31,151 nt of DNA from Oscillospiraceae bacterium (lineage in GTDB: Bacteria > Bacillota > Clostridia > Oscillospirales > Oscillospiraceae): NCBI GenBank assembly GCA_012513005.1, contig JAAZCZ010000064.1, positions 1 to 31,151 on the forward strand, given 5' to 3'. Positions within the stretch are counted from its first letter, which is position 1. The number at the start of each line of letters is the position of its first letter. Shown here piece by piece: positions 16,809 to 25,226 of the stretch. The notes under the pieces are model-generated. The model was not told where the DNA came from. It saw only the letters and a program-made list of their open reading frames with translations, and made no database searches. The position numbers were made by a program, and so were the translations under genes.

Positions 16809-18340
16809 TAATCTCCCGAGTCTAATGGCTGCCTGAAAACCCACTTGTTCTCGGCATTTTTCCAGCCCACACTGTATCCGTCTGAGCAGAAGCCGAGGCC
16901 AGAGAAGGGGGCTATTACCGGTTCGCCGTCTTTCACAAAGAGTCCGTCTGCTAGTAGTTTACCCTCTGATGAAAGCAGCTTTTTGCCGCTTATTACATAT
17001 ACGCTGTCGTTTGCGGCGTCTGTTACAAATTTAAGATCTCCGCCTGCAGCTACTGCGCGGCTGTCTTTGTCTAAGACTGCTGTGCTGTCGTCCTCAAGCT
17101 TTACGAGAAACAGCCCGCCGCTGCCGTCGAGCAGGTCCTTTGCTCCCGATAAAAACACGGGATCTGTACCTTGCGCCTGAGCATATATGCCGTTTTCTGC
17201 CTTTGCCCAAAATCCGTCTCTGTAGGGGGCTGCATTTATTCCGTTTACCTGCATGTGCTCAAATGTGCTGCGGTTTAGATACTGACCGTCTGCGTATATA
17301 TAGTTGGGATAGATTTTAAGCTCTGTTACACCTGGAAATGCTTTTAGGGGCTCGCCCTGCGTGTCTATTATGTATAAGGTGCCCTCTTCCCTTGCAACTG
17401 CAATGCCGCCTACAAAGCTATGCGCCTCCTGGAAAAATTTATCGAAGGCGTAGGTGCCGTCTGTTTTCATGTATCTCCAGCTGTCGCCTATGCAGATTAC
17501 ACCGATGCCCTCTGTGAAAGCTCTGTTGTCTGTGTGATATGCGGGAAATTCAGCTCCGAGGTTTAGTATTATGCCGGTGGCATCAATATAGCCGTGCTGA
17601 CCGTTTGAATATTTTATTTTCATAAAGTCGTTGCCTTCGATTGCAAGGTCAGAAACTGAGTCGGGTGCGAGTGCCGCTCTTATTTGGAAATCTGCTGTGT
17701 CAAACAGCACTTTTCCGTCTCTTGAGTAGCATTTGGCAAGATTGTCTTTTGAATTTGATATGCAAAGTGCGCCCTTTGACATGGGAATTACTTTTTCAAA
17801 GTCAAATCCGGTTATCCATGCTCCTGATTCTGAGCAGATTGCGCTCTTTTTTGTGCCTGTTTCTGCATCATATTTAACGAGCTCTAAGATTCCGAGCTTT
17901 ATGGGCTTGCCGTCTGCTCCGATAATTTGAAGCGGGTTTACGGCAGACAGCACACCGTCTAACACAACAGTGCCGTCTATGCTTATTAGCCCGTACTTTG
18001 TGCCTAAAAGTGAGCCTTCTGTTCCATATATCCACGAAGATATAAATGGTATAAGTTTCTCATATGAGCTTGTTTGCACAAACTCAGAAATATATTCGGG
18101 TGAAAGTCTTTTGCCGACTATCTCCGGTGCTGTAAAGGGAGTCAGTTTCGACCTGTCTGTTATTATGTTGAATTCGGAGATTACCGCAGTTTTTTCATTG
18201 GCGCTCCCCACATTGCCCGTTTTGGCTTTTTCGACCGCGGGGTTTATAAATCGCTCTTTTATCTCGGCTATGCTGTCGTTTAGCTTACAGCCTGAGAGCA
18301 TTACTGCGAGCAGCAGTATTAGTGGTATAAGTTTCTTCAC
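16808..18340 (-). CDS. WG-repeat lipoprotein
   Basis: This 510-residue protein starts with a lipoprotein signal peptide (MKKLIPLILLLAVMLSGC, lipidated Cys18). The rest contains diverged WG-type beta repeats: KYGLISIDGTVVLDG, HGYIDATGIILNLGAEF, RYMKTDGTYAFDKFFQEA and LYIIDTQGEPLKAF. These repeats usually fold into a propeller-like or beta-solenoid body. It is anchored outside the cell membrane. It begins 4 bases after the PstS-like gene and precedes the response regulator, so it is probably an accessory of the same sensing system; its ligand is unknown. The start ATG has an AGGTAA-type ribosome site within the end of the preceding gene. Confidence 0.8.
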   Translation of the reverse strand: MKKLIPLILLLAVMLSGCKLNDSIAEIKERFINPAVEKAKTGNVGSANEKTAVISEFNIITDRSKLTPFTAPEIVGKRLSPEYISEFVQTSSYEKLIPFISSWIYGTEGSLLGTKYGLISIDGTVVLDGVLSAVNPLQIIGADGKPIKLGILELVKYDAETGTKKSAICSESGAWITGFDFEKVIPMSKGALCISNSKDNLAKCYSRDGKVLFDTADFQIRAALAPDSVSDLAIEGNDFMKIKYSNGQHGYIDATGIILNLGAEFPAYHTDNRAFTEGIGVICIGDSWRYMKTDGTYAFDKFFQEAHSFVGGIAVAREEGTLYIIDTQGEPLKAFPGVTELKIYPNYIYADGQYLNRSTFEHMQVNGINAAPYRDGFWAKAENGIYAQAQGTDPVFLSGAKDLLDGSGGLFLVKLEDDSTAVLDKDSRAVAAGGDLKFVTDAANDSVYVISGKKLLSSEGKLLADGLFVKDGEPVIAPFSGLGFCSDGYSVGWKNAENKWVFRQPLDSGD

Positions 18341-18344
18341 AGCG

Positions 18345-19220
18345 TTACCTCACATATCCCTGAGAGGCGATAAACGCCTTCCCTGTGCTGTCTTGCAGCC
18401 AATTATAGAGAATTCTCTCCGGGCTGTCTTTTGCCGCGTCTCTGCGAATCGTGGCGCCGTAGTTAAATATGAGCGGATATTCACCGGAGGCAACAGTTTC
18501 GGCTGTGGGTTTTACTCCGTTAACCGAGAGTATCTTATAGCTGTCTCCAAAGCCCATATTATTAAGGGCAAAAAGGGTGTTGTAGCCGATTGCTCCGTCT
18601 GCCCCGTCAAACACCGCAATAGCTCCTGCCACTGTGCCGTCTGACATATTGATTAAATCCATAACAGGCTCTTTTGCATCCTTGCCCTGCATAACAAGGT
18701 CTGTGAAGGCTATCTGTGCCCCCGACCATTCGTTTCTCTGAAATGCCTTAATAGGCTTAGACAGACCACTGAGCTCCGACCAGTTTTTGCTCCTGCCCTC
18801 GTATATGTCTCTTAACTGATCTACACTAATTCCGTTTAGGGGATTATTTTTATCCACATAGAAAACAAGGGCATCCTTTGCAAGCGGAACAGATTCAAGC
18901 TGATCATTTCCATTTTTCGGCAATACAGCAAGGCTGAGCCCGCAGCTGCCATCCAGCAGCGCTTTGTATGAGTTTCCTGTGTTACCGAAGCTTAAATACT
19001 TTGCTGTGTTCTCCCTCGGTATACCCAGCATAATAGAGCATATTGCCTCTGCCATCGGCAGGGCTGAAAAACTGCCTGCCAGCTTGGGGAAGGTTTCGGC
19101 ATTAAATGTGTATTTAGGTGCTGCTGTGGCTGTTGGTGCCGGGGTGTTCGGTGCAAACGCCGCCCCGCAGCCCGATATAAAAATTACTGCTGAGAGTATT
19201 ATTGGTAATAGCTTCTTCAT
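18345..19220 (-). CDS. PstS-like solute-binding lipoprotein
   Basis: This 291-residue protein has a lipobox (VIFISGC, lipidated Cys18), a Thr/Pro/Ala linker, and a PBP type-II fold like that of phosphate-binding PstS. Matching landmarks are AGSFSALPMAEA, FGNTGNSYKALLDG, AFQRNEWSGAQIAF and DGAIGYNTL. No pstCAB permease genes lie nearby; instead it leads an operon with a WG-repeat lipoprotein, a two-component system and HtrA. I infer a sensor accessory or orphan binding protein; phosphate is possible but not shown. The start at 19220 follows GGAGG; an ATG four codons earlier overlaps that site. Confidence 0.8.
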   Translation of the reverse strand: MKKLLPIILSAVIFISGCGAAFAPNTPAPTATAAPKYTFNAETFPKLAGSFSALPMAEAICSIMLGIPRENTAKYLSFGNTGNSYKALLDGSCGLSLAVLPKNGNDQLESVPLAKDALVFYVDKNNPLNGISVDQLRDIYEGRSKNWSELSGLSKPIKAFQRNEWSGAQIAFTDLVMQGKDAKEPVMDLINMSDGTVAGAIAVFDGADGAIGYNTLFALNNMGFGDSYKILSVNGVKPTAETVASGEYPLIFNYGATIRRDAAKDSPERILYNWLQDSTGKAFIASQGYVR

Positions 19221-19250
19221 TTTATCCTCCATCGTGGATTTGAGTAATAC

Positions 19251-19279
19251 ATTATAATATATATTAGTTAAATTGTCAC
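19251..19279 (-). promoter_or_regulatory. Promoter of the PstS-like/two-component operon
   Basis: On the minus strand GTGACA (19274-19279) and TATAAT (19251-19256) are 17 bases apart, giving a start near 19245, about 25 bases before the first ATG. It is divergent from the hrcA promoter, with about 180 bases between them in which I see no other feature. Confidence 0.75.
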
Positions 19280-19456
19280 TTATTTATTGACTATAAGCTT
19301 TGCCCCGCTTTATTTCTCGGTTTATTCAAGTTGGCGACAGAGCTTATTTTTGTGCCTTTACATGCCATATTAGGGGGCTTTTTGACTATCTGCCTATTAT
19401 AACCATAAATCACCGAAATAAATGTGAATAATTTGAGAATTGTTCGATTATTGCTA

Positions 19457-19485
19457 TTGACATAGGGCAAGTACAATGGTATATT
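19457..19485 (+). promoter_or_regulatory. Sigma-A promoter of the hrcA operon
   Basis: A consensus TTGACA (19457-19462), a 17-base spacer and TATATT (19480-19485). The -10 box overlaps the left arm of the CIRCE operator, so HrcA bound there would block RNA polymerase. Confidence 0.9.
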
Positions 19486-19510
19486 AGCACTCGAAGGGCG
19501 AGAGTGCCAA
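19484..19510. promoter_or_regulatory. CIRCE operator (HrcA binding site)
   Basis: TTAGCACTC, nine bases, then GAGTGCCAA. This matches the CIRCE inverted repeat with a single mismatch in the right arm (consensus GAGTGCTAA). It covers the transcription start of hrcA-grpE-dnaK-dnaJ and implies classical HrcA repression with heat-shock induction. Confidence 0.95.
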
Positions 19511-19538
19511 CGACAAAATATTACGGTGTGATTATTGT

Positions 19539-20627
19539 ATGGAACTTAGTGAACGCAAAAAGAAGATACTCGCCGCAGTTGTCGATGAGTATATTAAGAC
19601 CGCAGAGCCTGTCGGCTCTAAGACCATCCTGCAAACCTGCGACCTTAACTGTTCTTCCGCCACTGTGCGAAATGAGCTTGCAGAGCTTGTCGGTATGGGC
19701 TTTTTAGAGCAGCCTCACACCTCCGCCGGGCGAATACCCACAGCTTTGGGATATAGGATATATGTCAATGAGCTGATGGAGAGGCAGAAGCTCTCTATTG
19801 AGGAGACTGAGGAAATTAACCGCGGGCTCAATGAAAAGCTTCGTCAGTTAGGAACTGTGGTCAGCAATGTGGGCACCTTGGCAGCTAACCTTACAAACTA
19901 CACTGCAATGGCGTTTTCCGCTACAATGGCGTGCACCGTTACGAGATATGATTTAATCTATGTTGACGCAAACACCTTTATTATTGTGGCGATGCTGAGC
20001 AACAACAGCGTTAAAAACAAGCTCGTTAATCTGCCGATTTCTGTCGGTCAGGATATGATTGTTAGACTGTCTTCGGCATTTAATGCAAACTTCACAAATA
20101 TTACCGAGGAGAAAATAACTCCCCTGCTAATAAGGGCTACCGAGCGTGCCATTGACGATACTATGGGTCTTACCGGAGTTGTTGCATCGTTTGCGATTGA
20201 GGTACTTACCTCCGAAAAGGCAACGCAGTCTTACTTAGCAGGAGCAAATCACCTACTTAATCAGCCTGAGTACAGAGACCCAGGCAAAGCACATGCGCTT
20301 ATGTCTTATTTATCCGATAATCCTCCGCTGCAAAGCATTGATGTTTCGGAAATCAGCCCCGATGACGGTGTTCGGGTTTTAATCGGCCCTGAAAACGTTG
20401 CTGAGGAGCTTAAGGACTCAAGTGTTATTGTTGCAAGCTATGATGCCGGTGACAACACCAAGGGATTAATCGGTGTTGTGGGACCTACCAGAATGGACTA
20501 CTCCAAGGTTGCGGCAAAGCTGAGTTTAATTGCCTCTGCGCTGTCTGCGCGTTTAGGAGGCGGGAGCGAGCCGCCGCCCGGGCTTCATAATAAATTAATT
20601 GTAAAGGGAGATATTCATGAGCCGTAA
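19539..20627 (+). CDS. hrcA: Heat-inducible transcription repressor HrcA
   Basis: This 362-residue repressor binds CIRCE, and in the family its activity depends on GroEL. The N-terminal winged helix (MELSERKKKILAAVVDEYIKTAEPVGSKT start; SSATVRNELAELVGMGFLEQPHTSAGRIPT core, about 1-75) is highly conserved. The GAF-like central and dimerisation domains follow to the end, with IGPEN and GVVGPTRMDYSKV near the C-terminus. The ribosome site is weak (GGTG). It overlaps grpE by 11 bases, indicating coupling. It represses its own operon through the CIRCE 29 bases upstream. Confidence 0.97.
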   Translation: MELSERKKKILAAVVDEYIKTAEPVGSKTILQTCDLNCSSATVRNELAELVGMGFLEQPHTSAGRIPTALGYRIYVNELMERQKLSIEETEEINRGLNEKLRQLGTVVSNVGTLAANLTNYTAMAFSATMACTVTRYDLIYVDANTFIIVAMLSNNSVKNKLVNLPISVGQDMIVRLSSAFNANFTNITEEKITPLLIRATERAIDDTMGLTGVVASFAIEVLTSEKATQSYLAGANHLLNQPEYRDPGKAHALMSYLSDNPPLQSIDVSEISPDDGVRVLIGPENVAEELKDSSVIVASYDAGDNTKGLIGVVGPTRMDYSKVAAKLSLIASALSARLGGGSEPPPGLHNKLIVKGDIHEP

Positions 20628-21219
20628 AAACAAGTCACCGGACGAGAATAATCCGGTTCCGGAAAACGAGGATATAATCTGCGAAAACGAAAATAATACA
20701 GCAGAAGAGAAATCCGAATTAAATGAAACAGAAATAAAGATTGAGAAAGAAAGCGATAAAAAGCAATCCGGCAAAAAGAAAGCCGATGCACCCTCTGCCG
20801 AATCTCTGCTCAAAGCCGAGAAGGATAAGTATCTCAGGATGCTTGCAGAGTATGACAACTACAGAAAGCGCAGCACAAAAGAGCGCGAGAGTATTTATTC
20901 CGATGTCAAGGCAGACACAGTGCTTCGCTTCCTTCCGGTTTATGATAACCTGCTTCGCGCACTTGACACTCCCACAGAGGATGAGGCTTACAGACGCGGT
21001 GTTGAAATGATAATGACACAGTTCGACGAGATATTAGCCAAAATGGGAGTCACCCCGATTGAATGTGTCGGAAAGACCTTTGACCCTGAGCTTCATGATG
21101 CCGTTATGCACGAGACAGACGAAGATAAAGCCGAAAATGAAATAGTTCTCGAGCTTCAAAAGGGCTTTAAAATGGGAGACAAGGTAATACGCTTTGCCTG
21201 CGTTAAAGTGGCAAACTAA
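20617..21219 (+). CDS. grpE: Nucleotide exchange factor GrpE
   Basis: This 200-residue co-chaperone releases ADP from DnaK. A disordered, highly charged N-terminus (about 1-65, Glu/Lys/Asn-rich) leads to the long dimerising helix (about 65-110, with KYLRMLAEYDNYRKRSTKERE) and the C-terminal beta domain (VRFLPVYDNLLRAL-like; GKTFDPELHDAVMHE; GFKMGDKVIRFACVKVAN). The start ATG follows GGGAGA and lies inside the end of hrcA. dnaK begins 66 bases later. Confidence 0.97.
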   Translation: MSRKNKSPDENNPVPENEDIICENENNTAEEKSELNETEIKIEKESDKKQSGKKKADAPSAESLLKAEKDKYLRMLAEYDNYRKRSTKERESIYSDVKADTVLRFLPVYDNLLRALDTPTEDEAYRRGVEMIMTQFDEILAKMGVTPIECVGKTFDPELHDAVMHETDEDKAENEIVLELQKGFKMGDKVIRFACVKVAN

Positions 21220-21285
21220 CTTGCGTATACATTTTATTAATTTTGTATATATTTATTTTTTCTAATAAAAGAGGAGGAACCAGCA

Positions 21286-23130
21286 ATGGGTAAAATAATA
21301 GGAATCGATTTAGGCACCACAAACTCCTGCGTATCAGTTATAGAGGGCGGCGAAGCCGTTATCATCCCGAGCGCAGAGGGTGCACGCACAACACCTTCAG
21401 TAGTTGCATTTTCAAAAACAGGTGAAAGAATGGTTGGCCAGGTTGCAAAGCGCCAGGCAATAACCAACCCCGACAGAACCATAAGCTCTATTAAAAGAGA
21501 GATGGGTTCAAACTTCAAAGTAACAATCGACGGAAAATCATATACACCGCAGGAAATTTCTGCAATGGTTTTGCAGAAACTCAAGGGCGATGCCGAGGCA
21601 TATCTGGGCGAGAAGGTAACAGAGGCTGTTATCACAGTTCCCGCATATTTCACAGACAGCCAGCGTCAGGCAACCAAGGATGCAGGCAGAATTGCAGGGC
21701 TTGATGTTAAGCGTATAATTAACGAGCCCACAGCCGCAGCCTTAGCCTATGGCTTGGACAAGGAGCAGGACCAGAAGATTATGGTCTATGACTTAGGCGG
21801 CGGAACATTCGACGTCTCCGTTCTTGAAATCGGCGACGGTGTTATTGAAGTTTTGGCTACTGCCGGTAACAACAAGCTCGGCGGCGATGACTTTGATACA
21901 GCAGTTACCGAGTATTTGGTTGCTGAATTCAAAAAGGACCAGGGCATTGACCTCTCCGGTGACCGTGTTGCCATGCAGAGACTGCGTGAGGCAGCTGAGA
22001 AGGCTAAATGTGACCTTTCCGGCGTAACTTCCGTCAGCATCAACCTGCCCTATGTGACAGCAGATGCAAGCGGTCCTCGCCACTTAGACCTCACACTCAC
22101 GAGAGCTAAGTTTAATGAGCTGACACACAGCTTAGTTGAAAAGACCCTCGGCCCTGTTAAGCAGGCACTTTCCGACTCCGGTCTTTCAGCTACCCAGCTT
22201 GACAAGGTGCTTTTGGTCGGCGGCTCGACCCGTATCCCCGCTGTTCAGGACGCTGTTAAGTCCATCACCAACAAGGACGGCTTTAAGGGAATTAACCCCG
22301 ACGAGTGCGTGGCATTAGGTGCTGCAATTCAGGCAGGCGTGCTTCGCGGAGATGTTGAAGGCATACTTCTGCTTGACGTCACTCCCCTGTCTCTCGGAAT
22401 TGAGACTTTAGGCGGAGTTTGCACAAGACTAATTGAGCGCAACACCACAATCCCCACAAAGAAGAGCCAGATATTCTCCACAGCAGCTGATAATCAGACC
22501 TCTGTTGAAATTAATGTTCTGCAGGGTGAGCGTGAGATGGCTCAGTACAACAAGAGCTTGGGGCGCTTCCACTTAGACGGCATTGCAATGGCACGCCGCG
22601 GCGTTCCACAGATTGAGGTTACATTTGATATAGATGCAAACGGCATAGTAAACGTTTCTGCAAAGGATCTCGGAACAGGCAAGACCCAGAACATCACCAT
22701 CACAGCTTCCACCAACCTTTCCAAAGAGGACATTGACAAGGCAGTTCGTGAGGCAGAGCAGTTTGCCGCAGAGGATGCCAAGCGCAAGGAAGAGGTTGAC
22801 ACACGCAACGCCGGTGACCAAATCCTATATCAGACCGAAAAAACTTTGGAAGAAATGGGCGATAAGCTTGACCCGACCGACAAGGGTGAGGTAGAATCTA
22901 AGCTCGGAGCACTCAAAACTGCACTTCAGGGCAGCGATACCGCAGCAATTAAGTCTGCAACTGATGAGCTCACACAGGCATTCTACAAGATTTCCGAGAA
23001 GCTCTATCAGCAGGAAAACCCGAATGCAGGAGCCCAAGCAGGACCCGAGGGCGGTCAGCCCGGCGACGGCAACCCCGGCGGTGAGCAGTTCTATGATGCT
23101 GACTACGAGGTAGTCGACGACAACAAATAG
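21286..23130 (+). CDS. dnaK: Chaperone protein DnaK (Hsp70)
   Basis: This 614-residue ATP-driven chaperone binds exposed hydrophobic peptides. The nucleotide-binding domain (1-360) has GIDLGTTNSC, DLGGGTFDVS and the GGSTRIP loop; the linker GDVEGILLLDVTPLSLGIE leads to the substrate-binding domain (about 370-480) and the helical lid. As in Gram-positive DnaK, the segment near residue 80 is shorter than in E. coli. The C-terminus ends EVVDDNK after a Gly/Pro-rich stretch. A strong GAGGAGG ribosome site precedes the ATG. Confidence 0.98.
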   Translation: MGKIIGIDLGTTNSCVSVIEGGEAVIIPSAEGARTTPSVVAFSKTGERMVGQVAKRQAITNPDRTISSIKREMGSNFKVTIDGKSYTPQEISAMVLQKLKGDAEAYLGEKVTEAVITVPAYFTDSQRQATKDAGRIAGLDVKRIINEPTAAALAYGLDKEQDQKIMVYDLGGGTFDVSVLEIGDGVIEVLATAGNNKLGGDDFDTAVTEYLVAEFKKDQGIDLSGDRVAMQRLREAAEKAKCDLSGVTSVSINLPYVTADASGPRHLDLTLTRAKFNELTHSLVEKTLGPVKQALSDSGLSATQLDKVLLVGGSTRIPAVQDAVKSITNKDGFKGINPDECVALGAAIQAGVLRGDVEGILLLDVTPLSLGIETLGGVCTRLIERNTTIPTKKSQIFSTAADNQTSVEINVLQGEREMAQYNKSLGRFHLDGIAMARRGVPQIEVTFDIDANGIVNVSAKDLGTGKTQNITITASTNLSKEDIDKAVREAEQFAAEDAKRKEEVDTRNAGDQILYQTEKTLEEMGDKLDPTDKGEVESKLGALKTALQGSDTAAIKSATDELTQAFYKISEKLYQQENPNAGAQAGPEGGQPGDGNPGGEQFYDADYEVVDDNK

Positions 23131-23161
23131 AAATAAATTTTAAAAGGCAACAGCGCACCCG

Positions 23162-23187
23162 GCGGACGCATCTAATCATGCGTCCGC
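23162..23187 (+). other. Strong stem-loop between dnaK and dnaJ
   Basis: A perfect 10-bp GC-rich stem (GCGGACGCAT / ATGCGTCCGC, loop of 6) in the 92-base gap, not followed by a T-run. It is not a typical terminator. It could protect the 3' end of a processed dnaK message and so lower DnaJ relative to DnaK. This is inference. Confidence 0.6.
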
Positions 23188-23222
23188 AAAGGTGTGTATA
23201 GGCTGCCTCAGAGGTGACATAA

Positions 23223-24362
23223 ATGGCCGAAGAAAAAAGAGATTATTACGAGGTGCTCGGAATAAATAAGAGCGCCACGGAAGATGAAATAAAAAAAGCA
23301 TATAGAAAGCTTGCCAAAAAATATCACCCGGACGTAAATCCGGGCAATGCTGAGGCTGAGGCTAAGTTTAAGGAGATAAACGAGGCAGCTCAGGTATTGG
23401 GTGACCCGGAAAACCGCGCTAAGTATGACCAGCATGGTCATGCTGCGTTCGACCCGAATTCGGGCTTCGGCGGTTTTGACGGTGGCTTTGGCGGTTTTAG
23501 CGGCTTTGGCGGCTTTAGTGATATCTTCGGCGACCTCGGCGATATTTTCGGCTTTGGCGGAGGCGGGGCTACACAGAGAAACGGTCCGCGCCGCGGTGAG
23601 AGCCTCCGTGCCACTGTTACCGTTTCATTTGAGGAAGCGGCTTTCGGCACTAAAAAAGAAATCAGCGTTGCAAGAGTCGAGCCCTGCGCCGAGTGCAAGG
23701 GCAGCGGCTGCGCTCCCGGCACTACTGCCGAAATCTGCCCGCAGTGTAAGGGCAGCGGCAGCGTTATGCAGTCGCAGAGAACTCCATTCGGAGTTATGCA
23801 GGCATCTGTGCCCTGCTCTAAGTGCGGTGGCAGCGGCAAGATAATACATCAGCCCTGCAATACCTGCCGCGGCAAGGGCAATGTCCGAGTTAACCGCAAG
23901 CTTGAAGTTAATATTCCTGCCGGTATTGACCACGGGCAGACAATATCACTGCGTGGTCAGGGCGGCAGCGGAATTAACGGCGGTCCTGCGGGCGACTTGC
24001 TTGTAACTATCAGTGTTCGCCGTCATCAGCAGTTTGAGCGTGAGGGCACATCTGTGCTGCTTAAAACGCCGATAACATTCGCGCAAGCTACCTTGGGAGA
24101 CGAAATTATCGTGCCTACCTTAGACGGAGATGTTAAGCTAAATATCCCTGAAGGTACACAGACAGGCTCTGTTTTCCGTTTGCGCGGCAAGGGCATACCC
24201 GCACTGCGCGGCTCGGGCAGAGGTGATCAGTTTGTTACTGTTAATGTTAGTGTTCCCAAGAGCCTAAGCTCAGAGCAAAAAGAGGCATTAAGAGCCTTTT
24301 CAGCAATGCTTAATGAGCCGGTTCCCAAGAGTTCGGGGAGATTCGGCAAAAAGAAAAAGTAA
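23223..24362 (+). CDS. dnaJ: Chaperone protein DnaJ (type I Hsp40)
   Basis: This 379-residue co-chaperone stimulates the DnaK ATPase and delivers substrates. The J domain (1-70) has HPD at 35-37. A Gly/Phe-rich region (about 75-125, repeating GGF) follows, then a zinc domain with four CxxCxGxG units (CAECKGSG, CPQCKGSG, CSKCGGSG, CNTCRGKG), then two C-terminal beta domains. It is complete and normal. GAGGTGA precedes the ATG. It is the last gene of the heat-shock operon; prmA and rsmE, which often follow dnaJ in Bacillota, are absent here. Confidence 0.98.
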   Translation: MAEEKRDYYEVLGINKSATEDEIKKAYRKLAKKYHPDVNPGNAEAEAKFKEINEAAQVLGDPENRAKYDQHGHAAFDPNSGFGGFDGGFGGFSGFGGFSDIFGDLGDIFGFGGGGATQRNGPRRGESLRATVTVSFEEAAFGTKKEISVARVEPCAECKGSGCAPGTTAEICPQCKGSGSVMQSQRTPFGVMQASVPCSKCGGSGKIIHQPCNTCRGKGNVRVNRKLEVNIPAGIDHGQTISLRGQGGSGINGGPAGDLLVTISVRRHQQFEREGTSVLLKTPITFAQATLGDEIIVPTLDGDVKLNIPEGTQTGSVFRLRGKGIPALRGSGRGDQFVTVNVSVPKSLSSEQKEALRAFSAMLNEPVPKSSGRFGKKKK

Positions 24363-24382
24363 AGTCTATTTTGATATAATTA

Positions 24383-24422
24383 CATCGGGGTGTCGTTTTA
24401 GTGACACCCCGATGTTTTTTTA
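24383..24422 (+). terminator. Intrinsic terminator of the hrcA operon
   Basis: A 12-bp perfect stem (CATCGGGGTGTC / GACACCCCGATG, loop of 8) is followed by a run of at least seven T. It is strong on the plus strand. On the minus strand there is no U-run, so the transporter operon ending at 24432 may not use it efficiently. Confidence 0.92.
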
Positions 24423-24431
24423 TATTCTTTT

Positions 24432-25226
24432 TTATCCCAGCAGAGCTCTGTCGCCTGCGAAGCTCTCACCGGATTTAGCTGTGAATCTTGCTATCAGCTC
24501 CTCAACCGTGAGTGCCTTTTTTTCGTCGCCCTCAATATCCAGAACTATTTTGCCCGAATCCATCATGATGAGTCTGTTGCCGTGTTTTATAGCTTCCTTC
24601 ATATTGTGCGTTACCATTAGGGCAGTTAGTGAGTTTTCCTGTATTATCATGTCGGAAAGCTCCAAAACCTTGGCTGCTGTTTTTGGGTCTAATGCCGCTG
24701 TGTGCTCATCGAGCATTAATAGCTTGGGCGTTTTCATTGCTGCCATGAGCAGAGTAAGTGCCTGCCTTTGACCGCCGGAGAGCAGCCCGACTTTTGACGA
24801 CAATCTATCCTCCAGCCCAAGCTCTAAGATTTTAAGCAGTTCTCTGTAGTCTTCCCTTTCTATTTTGCCTATCATCCATTTGAGATTACGGCATTTGCCG
24901 CGTCTTGCTGCTATTGCAAGGTTTTCCTCTATCATCATATCGGGAGCTGTGCCCATCATCGGATCCTGAAACACGCGACCTAAGTACTTTGCTCTTTTGT
25001 GCTCCGGCAAGCCGACAAGCTCTTTTCCGCCGAGTTTGATACTGCCGGAGCAGGGCTGCCACACACCGGCTATTGCATTTAGCAGGGTTGACTTGCCTGC
25101 GCCGTTGCCGCCTATGACTGTGACAAAGTCTCCGTCTTTTAGGCTGAGTGAAATGTTGTCTAAGGCTGTTCTTTCGTTTACCGTGCCTTTGTAGAAGGTC
25201 TTAGTTAAGTTTTTAATTTCAAGCAT
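24432..25226 (-). CDS. ABC transporter ATP-binding protein (TrpZ-like)
   Basis: This 264-residue ATPase powers uptake with the permease upstream. Walker A GGNGAGKST is at 39-47, the signature is LSGGQRQ, Walker B is KLLMLDEH, and the switch His is in MVTHN. The DEH in place of DEP and the MMGTAPDMMIEENL segment are typical of the ATPases paired with PF04392-type binding proteins (TrpXYZ-like systems). The ATG overlaps the permease stop (ATGCTTGA), indicating coupling. Confidence 0.93.
   Translation of the reverse strand: MLEIKNLTKTFYKGTVNERTALDNISLSLKDGDFVTVIGGNGAGKSTLLNAIAGVWQPCSGSIKLGGKELVGLPEHKRAKYLGRVFQDPMMGTAPDMMIEENLAIAARRGKCRNLKWMIGKIEREDYRELLKILELGLEDRLSSKVGLLSGGQRQALTLLMAAMKTPKLLMLDEHTAALDPKTAAKVLELSDMIIQENSLTALMVTHNMKEAIKHGNRLIMMDSGKIVLDIEGDEKKALTVEELIARFTAKSGESFAGDRALLG

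Noticed and set aside
18345..19220. Calling the PstS-like protein the phosphate ABC transporter subunit
   Set aside because: No pstC, pstA, pstB or phoU lies nearby, and binding specificity cannot be read from the sequence.
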